Shown piece after piece: positions 7,278 through 14,524 of a stretch of DNA of 32,515 nt. This DNA comes from Streptantibioticus rubrisoli (lineage in GTDB: Bacteria > Actinomycetota > Actinomycetes > Streptomycetales > Streptomycetaceae). The first letter of the stretch is position 1, and each line of letters starts with the position of its first letter. The stretch is taken from assembly GCF_024436055.1 (NCBI RefSeq), contig NZ_JANFNH010000064.1, positions 1-32,515 on the forward strand, written 5' to 3'. A program made the position numbers and the translations under genes. Under the pieces are notes generated by a model. That model saw nothing but the letters and a program-made list of their open reading frames with translations, ran no database searches and was not told the origin of the DNA.

Positions 7278-7360
7278 GTGCCCGGGGCGCCACCGGGCAC
7301 GCCCGGCCACCGGCGCGGGCGGCCAACCCGCACCGTCGAACAGGCCCTGGCACCAGGGCC
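7278..7360. terminator. Two hairpins between convergent genes
   Basis: One inverted repeat has GTGCCCGG at 7278-7285 and CCGGGCAC at 7293-7300. A second has GGCCCTGG at 7343-7350 and CCAGGGCC at 7353-7360, 8 nt beyond the stop of the minus-strand gene at 7369. Neither has a U-tract. They probably act as bidirectional terminators for the convergent YjbR gene and the M-box operon. Confidence 0.5.
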
Positions 7361-7368
7361 GGTACCGC

Positions 7369-7854
7369 TCACCGATCCTCGCGCGCCGCGTCCTCCAGCA
7401 TCCGTGCGACCGACAACCGCAGGTCGAAGTGGCGGGCGATCCACGGTGCGTCGTAGCCCTGGGTGGCGAACACCCAGGCGACATGGAGGCGGTCGAGACT
7501 CGGAGCGTCGGGTCCGGTGAGCGTGGCGTCCAGGGCGTCCGCGGGGAAGCCGGTCAACGCCGTGGCCGGGAACCACGGTTCCTCTGGCACGACCAGCGCC
7601 GGATCGAACGCCCGGACCGTGCAGCGCCGACGCCGTCGCACGGCGCCGACCAGGGCGACCGCGACCACGGCCGCGCACGCCACCGCGGCGACCGCGAACA
7701 CCCCGGCCGCCGGAAGGCCTTCCGGGCGCGGTAGGAGGGCCAGCGTCATCAGCGTCATTCCGGCCACCACCATCCCGGCCCGAAACCCCGTCACCTTGGT
7801 GATGCCCGGAAACCCAACGCCCTCATGCGCGGTCACGGCCGTCCATCGTCGCAC
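7369..7854 (-). CDS. Small two-helix membrane protein, M-box operon
   Basis: This 161-residue protein (GTG start at 7854) has two hydrophobic helices, about residues 26-43 and 49-72, followed by RRRRR, which suggests a cytoplasmic C-terminal part. Residues 121-158 (DRLHVAWVFATQGYDAPW...) closely resemble residues 43-82 of the small protein at 8889-9146, so the two share a module. The start is uncertain: GTG at 7854 overlaps the regulator gene by 32 bp, and GTG at 7836 is also possible. Neither has a strong ribosome site, so translational coupling is likely. It is the last gene of the minus-strand run that begins after the M-box riboswitch. Not recognised as a named family. Confidence 0.78.
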   Translation of the reverse strand: MRRWTAVTAHEGVGFPGITKVTGFRAGMVVAGMTLMTLALLPRPEGLPAAGVFAVAAVACAAVVAVALVGAVRRRRRCTVRAFDPALVVPEEPWFPATALTGFPADALDATLTGPDAPSLDRLHVAWVFATQGYDAPWIARHFDLRLSVARMLEDAAREDR

Positions 7855-8329
7855 GGGGAAGCGGAGAAGCGGGGGCGGGCGTGTAGCGGTAGCCGACCTG
7901 GCGCACGGTGGAGATCAACTGCCGGTGCGCCGCGCCGAGTTTGCCGCGGAGGCGGGCGATGTGCACATCGACGGTACGGGTGCCGCCGACCGCGGGCTGG
8001 TTCCACACCGCGGCGATCAACTGGTCCCGGCTGTGCACCCGTCGGGGGTGCGCGACCAGATGGGCGAGGAGTTCGAACTCCAGATACGTCAGCTTCAGCA
8101 CCCGGCCGTCGATCGAGGCCACCCGGCGCTCGGTGTCGACGGTCAGGCCGGGGGCCGAGGACACCTCGGGGACGGTGACGGCCTGGGCCGACGGGACGGC
8201 TCTGGGGGCTTCGGGCGCGGTGACGGCCTGGGCCGACGGGACGGCCCTGGGCGCCTCGGTCGCGGGGATCTCCCGGAGCGGCGGTATGAAGACGGCATGG
8301 CGGTGGGCTCGGGGGTAGCGGACGGGCAT
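7823..8329 (-). CDS. Receiver-less winged-helix regulator
   Basis: This 168-residue protein has an OmpR/PhoB-type winged helix at about 62-152 (GLTVDTERRVASIDG, LTYLEFELLAHLVAHP, TRTVDVHIARLRGKL, RQVGYRYTP). It has no receiver domain. Instead the N terminus is a Pro/Ala-rich segment with a 15-residue tandem duplication (APRAVPSAQAVTAPE then APRAVPSAQAVTVPE, residues 26-55). The ATG at 8329 has AAGGAG about 6 nt upstream. It lies in the M-box operon, 36 nt after the MgtC-like gene. Without a phosphorylation domain its activity is presumably set by abundance, for example through the Mg2+-sensitive leader (inference). Confidence 0.88.
   Translation of the reverse strand: MPVRYPRAHRHAVFIPPLREIPATEAPRAVPSAQAVTAPEAPRAVPSAQAVTVPEVSSAPGLTVDTERRVASIDGRVLKLTYLEFELLAHLVAHPRRVHSRDQLIAAVWNQPAVGGTRTVDVHIARLRGKLGAAHRQLISTVRQVGYRYTPAPASPLPRATMDGRDRA
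8174..8263 (-). repeat. 45-bp in-frame tandem duplication
   Basis: Two 45-bp copies (8174-8218 and 8219-8263) differ at only a few bases and encode the duplicated Pro/Ala-rich 15-mer of the winged-helix protein. It may vary in copy number between strains. Confidence 0.85.
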
Positions 8330-8365
8330 CGGTGCTCCTTGGGGCCCTGGGGCTGGCGGGATGGT

Positions 8366-8833
8366 TCAGGCGGCTACGGCGTGCGGGCCGCGGGGCGACG
8401 GGGGCCGGGCGTCCACCGCCGTCCAGCGCACGTCGTGGACGCCAGGCTGCAGGAACAGCCGGGAGAGCAGGGGCTTGACGGCCCGGGAGGGCGCGCCGTG
8501 CACGGTGACCGCGGCCTCGAACTCGACGGTGTCGCCTATCCGTTGGGCATTGATGCCCTCGTAGCGCAGGCCCGAGGTGGTGAGGGCATCGCTCAACAGC
8601 GCCCGGACCCGGCGCTCCTGGCGGCCGTCGCACGTCAAGTACACGGTGACGACGGCTCGTTGGCAGTTGCCGTGCGGCAGGGTGGCGGCGCGCGCGGTCG
8701 GCCGGAGCGCGGTGACGACCGGGCTGTGCAGCGGGGCGTCGGCGATCCGGTGGATCGCGTCGGAGAGGAAGCGGCGCAGGCGGGCGGTCGCCGCGGAACG
8801 CGGGAAGCGGGCGGTGGTGATGGTCGTGGTCAT
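8366..8833 (-). CDS. Soluble MgtC C-terminal (ACT-like) domain protein
   Basis: In this 155-residue protein, residues 58-140 resemble the ACT-like C-terminal domain of MgtC/SapB proteins: VVTVYLTCDGRQERRVRALLSDAL, then VEFEAAVTV, then LLSRLFLQPGVHDVRW. The four or five membrane helices of a full MgtC are absent; the N terminus (1-57) is short, basic and not hydrophobic. The ATG at 8833 follows GGGAGG about 10 nt upstream. It is the second gene after the M-box leader. MgtC-type proteins are involved in growth at low Mg2+ and typically lie in Mg2+-controlled units, so the leader supports the family call. Mechanism unknown; it could bind a membrane partner or a small ligand. Confidence 0.72.
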   Translation of the reverse strand: MTTTITTARFPRSAATARLRRFLSDAIHRIADAPLHSPVVTALRPTARAATLPHGNCQRAVVTVYLTCDGRQERRVRALLSDALTTSGLRYEGINAQRIGDTVEFEAAVTVHGAPSRAVKPLLSRLFLQPGVHDVRWTAVDARPPSPRGPHAVAA

Positions 8834-8888
8834 GCTGATGACACCTCCCGAGGAATTCGGGGAGATTGGAAGAGGAGGGGAAGCGGGT

Positions 8889-9146
8889 TCAGCGGGAGGC
8901 GTGTGCCGCCGCTTCGGTGATGCGGTGGGCGGCTGTGAACGGCAGTTGGGCGAACCGGGTCAGCCAGTGGGCGTCGTAGCCCTGGCGGGCGAGTACGTAC
9001 GCGGCGTGCACCAGCCGGTCGTAGACCGGGCCGCCGAGTCCGGTGGCGGGGGAGGAGGCGGGGGTGTCGAGCAGGTAGTCGCGCTCCACGCCGTCGGACA
9101 GCGCGAGGCGGACGGTGGGGGTACGGCGAAGGGTCAGTACGGGCAT
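8889..9146 (-). CDS. Small protein, first gene after M-box leader
   Basis: This 85-residue soluble protein has an N-terminal beta-rich part (MPVLTLRRTPTVRLALSDG) and a C-terminal helical module (43-82: DRLVHAAYVLARQGYDAHW...) shared with the membrane protein at 7369-7854. I chose the ATG at 9146 because GGAGGTGAC lies 6-9 nt upstream; the longer frame to 9218 has no such support. The gap to the MgtC-like gene is 55 nt. It is not a family I can name. Its position directly behind a Mg2+ riboswitch makes it a candidate low-magnesium response protein. Confidence 0.82.
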   Translation of the reverse strand: MPVLTLRRTPTVRLALSDGVERDYLLDTPASSPATGLGGPVYDRLVHAAYVLARQGYDAHWLTRFAQLPFTAAHRITEAAAHASR

Positions 9147-9281
9147 GGAGGTCACCTCCAGGAAGGGGTCACGGGGGCACGACAGCGCTCCCGCGGCACG
9201 CGGGGGGGGGTCGGTCAACGTGCTGGTGTCGCGGGGCGGTTCGGAAACCGCGACGGCGGCAGCGGCGGTCGGCGAAGGGCG

Positions 9282-9413
9282 CTAGCGGTCAGCGGCGGAG
9301 CGCTCGGAGCGCGACACCGGACACGGCGAGTAGGCGCACGGAGCGAGCCGGGTGTGCGGCTGACTGTGGCCCGGAGTGCTCGCGCCGTTCGACGTACTGC
9401 TACTGGGATCCAT
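9282..9413 (-). CDS. Candidate leader peptide, 43 codons
   Basis: This is a 43-residue ORF starting ATG at 9413 and ending TAG at 9282. A strong GGAAGGAGG ribosome site lies about 7 nt upstream. The peptide starts MDPSSSTSNG, contains six prolines and two cysteines, and has no hydrophobic stretch. It lies between the M-box and the first operon gene. By analogy with the proline-rich mgtL leader peptide of Salmonella mgtA it might couple translation to downstream expression, but that is inference. It could also be a non-functional ORF. Confidence 0.38.
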   Translation of the reverse strand: MDPSSSTSNGASTPGHSQPHTRLAPCAYSPCPVSRSERSAADR

Positions 9414-9510
9414 GTCTGTCGCCTCCTTCCGGCCGGGGCCGCGCATCGCACGCGTCATCATCGACTCGGCAGGAGCGGACCGGCCCGTACGACCGACCGG
9501 CTCACCCCAA

Positions 9511-9665
9511 CTCGTCAGAGCTTTGGCACTTCACGGCGTAGTCCCCTGGTGGGGGCAGCCACTTGGGGTCACCCCTTAACTCGGGGAGACCTGTCCTGAT
9601 CCGGAGCGTCTCTCGACGGGTGGGATCAGTGGCCTGTGTCCGTGAAGACGCCTCACCGAACGAGG
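9511..9665 (-). ncRNA. M-box (ykoK) magnesium riboswitch
   Basis: Read on the minus strand, this about 155-nt segment carries the M-box consensus blocks in order and spacing: TCGTTCGGTGAGGC near the 5' end, GAGAGACGC in the middle, GAGTTAAGGGGTGA, and GTGCCAAAGCTCTGACGAG at the 3' end. P1 is formed by CTCGT (9664-9660) with ACGAG (9515-9511). Compared with my memory of the B. subtilis mgtE M-box (GGTGAGGC, AAAGACGC, CAGTGCTAAAGCTCTACGA), these blocks match closely. M-box RNAs fold when Mg2+ is plentiful and shut off downstream genes. The four small genes at 7369-9146 follow. I see no clear U-tract terminator, so the output may be on translation or Rho-dependent termination. Confidence 0.93.
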
Positions 9666-9687
9666 TGCCTCCTGTGGAACCACCGGC

Positions 9688-9718
9688 AGTATAAGCAGCT
9701 AGTTGCGTATCGACGCAA
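9688..9718 (-). promoter_or_regulatory. Promoter of the M-box transcript with inverted repeat
   Basis: On the minus strand, TATACT (9693-9688) is a good -10 box, placing the start near 9680, about 15 nt before the aptamer. TTGCGT at 9718-9713 could be a -35 with a long (19-nt) spacer. That hexamer is one arm of a perfect inverted repeat, TTGCGT-ATCG-ACGCAA (9703-9718), which could be an operator. Confidence 0.55.
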
Positions 9719-9724
9719 GTAGCG

Positions 9725-10771
9725 TCAGGAGCGCGTCAAGGCGCGCACCATGTAGGAGTTCCAGACCGGTGTGGCCCCCAGTGACCGCTGGTGCGCGGGG
9801 TTGAGGTCCTTGAGGAAGCAGGCCATCACCGCGGGCTGGCCGTCGAGCGGCCGCACGGCGTAGACCCGGTTCCGGATGCCGGGCAGGCTGCCGCCCTTGA
9901 CCAGGACGTCCTGGTACAGCTCGGCGTTGCCCGGAACCTCGCGCATCGGCCAGCTCAGCACGGACCGGGCGAACGACAGCGGCGCGCCCTCGAGCGGGCT
10001 GTCCAGAACGGCCTGGAACAGGCCGACCCACTCCCGGGGCGTACCGGCGCAGGTGCGGCGCAGCGCCCGCGGCCCCAGTCCCGCGGAGGGCAGGAACGGC
10101 AGCACCCGGTGCCAGCGCCGCGGATGCTCGGCCAGCCTCTCGTAGTGTGCGGCCAGTTCGGCGGCCGGAAGACGCAGCGTGCGCAGGACGTAGGGCGGCG
10201 AGGTGGCGAGGAACTCCCCGTACAGGGAGGGCACCGGGTCCTGCTCGACCATCCAGTGCCGCCGGGCGAGCTCGGTGACCGCCGGGCTGCCCCCGACCCG
10301 GCGCAGCAGGTAGTCGGTGGAGGCGTTGCAGGAGGCGCTGATCATCGCGTCGGCGCAGTCGCGCAGACTGACCAGCGCATCCGGTGGGGTGTTGACGTAC
10401 GCGTGCCGGTAGGCGCCGCCGTCCGTGCCCGGCAGCCGGAACCGGCGGATCGCATCAAGCGGAACACGTTCCTCCGGATCGATCCGGCCCTCGTGCACCG
10501 CCTCCGAGACCGCGCACAGGACCAGCACCTTGCGCACCGAGGCCAGCGGGAACTTGGCGTCCGCGTTGCGTTCGGCGCGCACCGTCCACCGGCCGTCGCC
10601 GTCCTTGCGGGCGAGCAGGACGCCCGCGTGCTCGCCGCGCTCGCGGAGGAACGCGGCGAAGCCCGCCGGGTCGTCCGGGACGGGACGCCGTGACCGTCCG
10701 CGCCACCAGCGCCCGGTCTGCGACACGAGTGCGGCGAAGGCGAGCAGCAGCCAGGGTATGGACGGGCTCAC
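9725..10771 (-). CDS. Membrane-anchored serine hydrolase, beta-lactamase/PBP fold
   Basis: This 348-residue protein has a short hydrophobic N-terminal segment (5-17) acting as anchor or signal. The three active-site motifs of the penicillin-recognising fold are present: SxxK as SVRK (78-81), SxN as SCN (147-149) and KTG as KGG (292-294). The layout resembles class A beta-lactamases. The GTG start at 10771 overlaps the mycothiol dehydrogenase stop by 4 nt (GTGA), so the genes are translationally coupled. The usual Glu166 loop of class A enzymes is not obvious, so it may be a peptidase or esterase rather than a true beta-lactamase. Its link to formaldehyde detoxification is unclear. Confidence 0.86.
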   Translation of the reverse strand: MSPSIPWLLLAFAALVSQTGRWWRGRSRRPVPDDPAGFAAFLRERGEHAGVLLARKDGDGRWTVRAERNADAKFPLASVRKVLVLCAVSEAVHEGRIDPEERVPLDAIRRFRLPGTDGGAYRHAYVNTPPDALVSLRDCADAMISASCNASTDYLLRRVGGSPAVTELARRHWMVEQDPVPSLYGEFLATSPPYVLRTLRLPAAELAAHYERLAEHPRRWHRVLPFLPSAGLGPRALRRTCAGTPREWVGLFQAVLDSPLEGAPLSFARSVLSWPMREVPGNAELYQDVLVKGGSLPGIRNRVYAVRPLDGQPAVMACFLKDLNPAHQRSLGATPVWNSYMVRALTRS

Positions 10772-11853
10772 AGCAGGACGACCGAGCGCAGCACCTCACC
10801 CTTCGCCATCTTGTCGAACGCCGCCTCGACACCGTCCAGCGCGATCGTCTCCGAGACGAACGCGTCCAGATCCAGCCGCCCCTGCAGGTAGAGGTCGATC
10901 AGCATCGGGAAGTCACGGGACGGCAGACAGTCGCCGTACCAGGAGGACTTGAGCGCGCCGCCGCGGCCGAACACGTCCAGCAGCGGAAGTTCCAGTTTCA
11001 TCTCGGGAGTGGGCACGCCGACCAGTACGACGGTGCCCGCCAAGTCACGGGCGTAGAAGGCCTGTTGGTAGGTCTCCGGGCGGCCGACCGCCTCGATCAC
11101 CACGTCGGCGCCGTTTCCGTCGGTCAGTTCGCGGATGGCCTCGACGGGGTCCTGCTGGCGCGAGTTGACGGTGTGCGTGGCGCCCAGGCGCCGGGCGGCG
11201 GCGAGTTTGGTGTCGTCGATGTCGACGGCGATCACCTTGGCCGCACCGGCCAGCCGGGCACCCATGACGGCCGCGTTGCCCACGCCGCCGCAGCCGATGA
11301 CGGCCACCGAGTCGCCCCGGGTGACCCCGCCGGTGTTGACGGCCGCGCCGAGCCCGGCCATCACCCCGCAGCCGAGCAGCCCGGCGGCGGCCGGGGAGGC
11401 GGCCGGGTCGACCTTGGTGCACTGCCCGGCCGCCACCAGCGTCTTGTCGGCGAACGCCCCGATACCCAGCGCGGCGGACAACTCGGTGCCGTCCTCCAGG
11501 GTCATCTTCTGCCGGGCGTTGTGGGTGTTGAAGCAGTACCAGGGCCGACCGCGCCGACAGGCCCGGCACTGGCCGCACACCGCACGCCAGTTGAGGATCA
11601 CGAAGTCACCGGGCGCGACGTCGGTGACGCCCTCGCCCACCGACTCCACCACGCCCGCCGCCTCATGGCCGAGCAGGAAGGGGAACTCGTCGGTGATGCC
11701 GCCCTCGCGGTAGTGCAGGTCGGTGTGGCAGACCCCGCAGGCCTGGACCCGTACCACCGCCTCGCCGGGGCCCGGATCCGGCACGACGACCGTCTCGATC
11801 CGCACCGGTTCGCCCCTGCCCGGGGCGATCACACCACGTACCCGCTGTGCCAT
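10768..11853 (-). CDS. mscR: S-(hydroxymethyl)mycothiol dehydrogenase
   Basis: This 361-residue zinc-dependent medium-chain dehydrogenase is predicted to oxidise the formaldehyde-mycothiol adduct to S-formylmycothiol with NAD+, detoxifying formaldehyde; related enzymes also reduce S-nitrosomycothiol. Catalytic zinc ligands are Cys42 (CGVCHTD), His63-Glu64 (GHE) and Cys162 (GCGV). Structural zinc cysteines are 93, 96, 99 and 107. The Rossmann motif is GCGGVG (187-192), with Asp211 at the end of the second strand indicating NAD. The C-terminal stretch [18 protein letters not shown] is characteristic of the mycothiol enzyme. The ATG at 11853 follows AAGGGGAG. In many actinomycetes the next gene is a metallo-beta-lactamase-fold hydrolase; here a PBP-fold protein takes that place. 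Confidence 0.93.
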   Translation of the reverse strand: MAQRVRGVIAPGRGEPVRIETVVVPDPGPGEAVVRVQACGVCHTDLHYREGGITDEFPFLLGHEAAGVVESVGEGVTDVAPGDFVILNWRAVCGQCRACRRGRPWYCFNTHNARQKMTLEDGTELSAALGIGAFADKTLVAAGQCTKVDPAASPAAAGLLGCGVMAGLGAAVNTGGVTRGDSVAVIGCGGVGNAAVMGARLAGAAKVIAVDIDDTKLAAARRLGATHTVNSRQQDPVEAIRELTDGNGADVVIEAVGRPETYQQAFYARDLAGTVVLVGVPTPEMKLELPLLDVFGRGGALKSSWYGDCLPSRDFPMLIDLYLQGRLDLDAFVSETIALDGVEAAFDKMAKGEVLRSVVLL

Positions 11854-11891
11854 GCGGCTCCCCTTACGCTGCCCGATACCCGTCGTTGCCG

Positions 11892-13172
11892 TCAGCGTAC
11901 GTAATCGATCACGGGGAAGCGCGGGGACGGGCCGTTGAACAAGCCACCGCCGCTGCCGCCGCGCAGCCACTCGTCGAAGAACGCGGTGAGGTAGGCCCTT
12001 TCGGCCGCCACCGCCTGGCCGGGGTCCGCGGTGCCGATGTTCTTGCGCACGGTGCTCGTGGGCAGCCCCAGCTCGTCGGCGACCTGGGGAAGCAGCGACT
12101 CGGCGTCGGTGAACGAGGCGTGCTCACCGCCGCGCAGCGTCAGGTCGCGGTGCCAGCCGGGGCTGTTGTGCCACAACCGCCCCCAGGACGGCACCGTGTG
12201 GTGGTCGTTGCCGTCCTTGCCCATCAGCAGGAACGGCCGCTTCAGCCCGGCCGTGGCCACCGGGAAGGGATTGCCCGGGGTGTGGTCGTCCTGCTCGTAG
12301 GCGAGCACCCCGTCCAGGTCCGCGCCCGCCGTGATGCGCGGGTCCTCGTGCATCGTCTCCAGCGCCGCCATGCCGCCGGAGGACTGGCCGAACATGCCGA
12401 TGCGGTGCGGATCGAGGGCGCCCGCGAGGCTCCTGGGCAGCGCGCGGTGCTCGGCGTCCGGATCGCGCCCGGCGGCCAGGGCGTCCACCTGGTCCAGTAC
12501 GAACCGGGTGTCGGCGATGTTCACCGCCATCACCTTCTTCAACAAGGCGATGATCGCGGCCGGTTCACCCTTGGTGGCGGCGAATTCCTGCGGCAGCACG
12601 GAGCGTTCGACGCCGCCGCCGGGGAACTGCACGGCGGAGGCGTCATAGGTGTGGTCGACGGTGACCACGACGAAGCCGTGCGAGGCGAGGTCGTCCGCGA
12701 GGGTGGTGCCCAGCGAACGCGGATCCAGTGTCCCGGGTTCGTAGAGGACCACCGGCAGTCGGCCGCCGCGCCGGTCGACCGGTGCGCCCTCGTGTGCGTG
12801 TGAGCGGGTGGCCGCCCAGTCGACCTGGCCCTTGGGGATTCCCTCGAAGTTGTTGAGCGCGTCGAACCCGGCCGCCTCCCCGGGCAGCATCTGCGGTGCC
12901 AGCGGATACCGGTCGGCGTCCCGCGCCGGGTAGCGGACGCTCACCATCAGCTCGCGGTGCGGCCGGGAGGCGTTCCAGGGGTCCCGCCGGGCCGGGACGA
13001 CCAGATGCAGGGAGACCGTGCCGACCTGGTGCGTGCCGGTGGGGGCGGGCAGCGTCAGGGGGTTCGGCGCGGCGGTCGCGGCGGGTGCGGTGAGGGCGGT
13101 GGCGGCCAGTGCGGCGCCGAGCAGCAGCCCGGCGCGCCGCCACAGCGGCCTGCGGGTGGTGGGCGTGGTCAT
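11892..13172 (-). CDS. Secreted alpha/beta hydrolase, PAF-acetylhydrolase-like
   Basis: This 426-residue protein has a signal peptide: basic RRPLWRR then a hydrophobic stretch (14-33), with likely cleavage near ATAA-P (about 35). The body resembles secreted lipases of the platelet-activating-factor acetylhydrolase type. It has conserved PVVLYEPGT (140-148), [14 protein letters not shown] (164-177), nucleophile elbow GQSSG (262-266, Ser264) and GGEHASFTD near the C terminus, which probably supplies the catalytic His. The ATG at 13172 has AGGGGGAA 5 nt upstream, almost the same leader as the hydrolase at 897. Substrate is presumably an ester or phospholipid outside the cell. It is 38 nt upstream of mscR on the same strand, so they may be co-transcribed. 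Confidence 0.9.
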   Translation of the reverse strand: MTTPTTRRPLWRRAGLLLGAALAATALTAPAATAAPNPLTLPAPTGTHQVGTVSLHLVVPARRDPWNASRPHRELMVSVRYPARDADRYPLAPQMLPGEAAGFDALNNFEGIPKGQVDWAATRSHAHEGAPVDRRGGRLPVVLYEPGTLDPRSLGTTLADDLASHGFVVVTVDHTYDASAVQFPGGGVERSVLPQEFAATKGEPAAIIALLKKVMAVNIADTRFVLDQVDALAAGRDPDAEHRALPRSLAGALDPHRIGMFGQSSGGMAALETMHEDPRITAGADLDGVLAYEQDDHTPGNPFPVATAGLKRPFLLMGKDGNDHHTVPSWGRLWHNSPGWHRDLTLRGGEHASFTDAESLLPQVADELGLPTSTVRKNIGTADPGQAVAAERAYLTAFFDEWLRGGSGGGLFNGPSPRFPVIDYVR

Positions 13173-13277
13173 GGGGTTCCCCCTGGTCGCGGTGCGAAGT
13201 CCCGGCCAGAATTCCGGGTCCGGGCGCGCCGGGACCATGGGGCGGCCAACCGGCCTTGGAGTGGGGTTTTCCTCACC

Positions 13278-13340
13278 GTGAGATCCCTGAGCGGCCCCGG
13301 GGACGTGCCCGGCATCCCCGGGGCCGCTTAGGGATCTCAC
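13278..13340. terminator. 26-bp inverted repeat overlapping the mbl stop codon
   Basis: Arms at 13278-13303 and 13315-13340 pair over 26 positions with one mismatch around an 11-nt loop. The right arm contains the stop codon of the Mbl gene (13337-13339). No U-tract follows. It is a strong candidate terminator separating mbl from the secreted hydrolase gene. Confidence 0.8.
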
Positions 13341-14362
13341 CGCAGCGGGTCGAACGCCACCGGCCGCACCCGGCCCTCCAGCATCGCGCCCAGCCCGCGC
13401 ACCGCGCAGTCGTCCGGGTGCTCCGCGATCTGCACCGGCATCCCGGTGGTCGTACGCAGCATGGTGTCAAGACCCGGCATCGGCGCGCTGCCGCCGGTGA
13501 GCGTGATGCCCCGGTCGGCCAGGTCGGCCACCAGGTCCGGCGGACAGCGGCGCAGCACCGAACGCAGCCCGTCCAGCACCGCGTTCATCGGGGTGCGCAC
13601 CGCCAGCCGTACGCTCTCGGAGTCGACCAGCACCGAGCGGGCCAGACCACTGGCCGCGTCCATGCCGTGCACCTCGGTGCTGCGGATGGCGGTGCCGTCG
13701 GTGTCCAGCATCTGTTGCAGCGGGTTCACCTCCTGGTTGGGGATCATCAACGCGTGGTGGTTGCGCACGTGTTGGATGACCGCGCGGTCCATGACGTCGC
13801 GCCCCACCGGGATCGTCTCGGACGCCACGATGGAGCCCAGCGACAGCACCGCGACCTGGGTGGTCGCCGCCCCGGACATCACGATCATCGTCGCCTCGGG
13901 CAGTTCCACGGGCAGCCCGCAGCCCACGGCGGCGGCGATCAGCGCGTCGACCAGCTCCACCCGGCGGGCACCCAGACCGGCGAGCGTCTCGACGCTGGCG
14001 CGCTGGGCGAGCGGTTCACTGCCGTGCGGTACGCACACCGCGGCGCGCAGCACCGGCTTGAACCGCCACGCCTTGCTGAGCTTGTCGCCGATGAGCGCCC
14101 GCAGCATGCGCTGTGCCATGTCGATGTTGACGACGGTGCCGCCGACGACGGGCCGCACCACCCGGATGTGTTCGGGGGTGCGGCCCACCATGTGCGCGGC
14201 GTCGCAGCCCACGGCGACGAGCGAACCGGTACGGCAGTCGACCGCGGCCACACTGGGCTCGTCCACGATGATGCCGGTGTTCTTCAGGTACACCCTGGTC
14301 CTGGACGGGCCGAGGTCCACGGCGACGGTGCAGCGGCGCAACTGGTCGAGGCTGGCGGTCAT
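13337..14362 (-). CDS. mbl: MreB-like protein Mbl
   Basis: This 341-residue actin homologue resembles Streptomyces Mbl, which takes part in spore-wall synthesis with MreB. Phosphate-1 motif is AVDLGPSRTRVYL (14-26, Asp16), and the adenosine motif is LTGGSAPMPGLD near the C terminus. The phosphate-2 motif, normally DIGGGTT, reads MSGAATT (162-168), and the EPMAAA-type catalytic Glu region reads VDALIAAAVG (Asp139). The nucleotide site is therefore degenerate. The ATG at 14362 follows GGGGAGGAAG about 7 nt upstream. The gene stands alone, not next to mreCD or pbp genes, as expected for Mbl rather than MreB. The stop codon lies inside a large terminator-like hairpin. Confidence 0.87.
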   Translation of the reverse strand: MTASLDQLRRCTVAVDLGPSRTRVYLKNTGIIVDEPSVAAVDCRTGSLVAVGCDAAHMVGRTPEHIRVVRPVVGGTVVNIDMAQRMLRALIGDKLSKAWRFKPVLRAAVCVPHGSEPLAQRASVETLAGLGARRVELVDALIAAAVGCGLPVELPEATMIVMSGAATTQVAVLSLGSIVASETIPVGRDVMDRAVIQHVRNHHALMIPNQEVNPLQQMLDTDGTAIRSTEVHGMDAASGLARSVLVDSESVRLAVRTPMNAVLDGLRSVLRRCPPDLVADLADRGITLTGGSAPMPGLDTMLRTTTGMPVQIAEHPDDCAVRGLGAMLEGRVRPVAFDPLR

Positions 14363-14524
14363 GGGCGCTTCCTCCCCTGGCTGGCTGATACGCCAGATAT
14401 GTACCCCGATAATCAGCTCATTTGGCGTCAGATGTGCCGTGTCGTACGCCAGGTGGCGGAGCTGTCCGGGGGGTTCCGCCCAGATGGCCCGTCAGGGGGC
14501 CAGCGCCCCGTCGGTGACGGCGCT

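Larger units (their letters stand above)
9147..9724 (-). other. Long riboswitch-containing leader region
   Basis: 578 bp lie between the first operon gene and the upstream hydrolase stop. Reading on the minus strand it holds a promoter (-10 at 9688-9693), the M-box aptamer (9665-9511), a possible 8-bp hairpin at about 9478-9498 and a small ORF with a strong ribosome site (9413-9282). About 135 nt then lead to the 9146 start. Confidence 0.75.

Noticed and set aside
9215-9451. 78-residue Arg/Pro-rich minus-strand ORF in the M-box leader
   Set aside because: Overlaps the better-supported leader ORF in another frame, has no ribosome site and a shadow-like composition.
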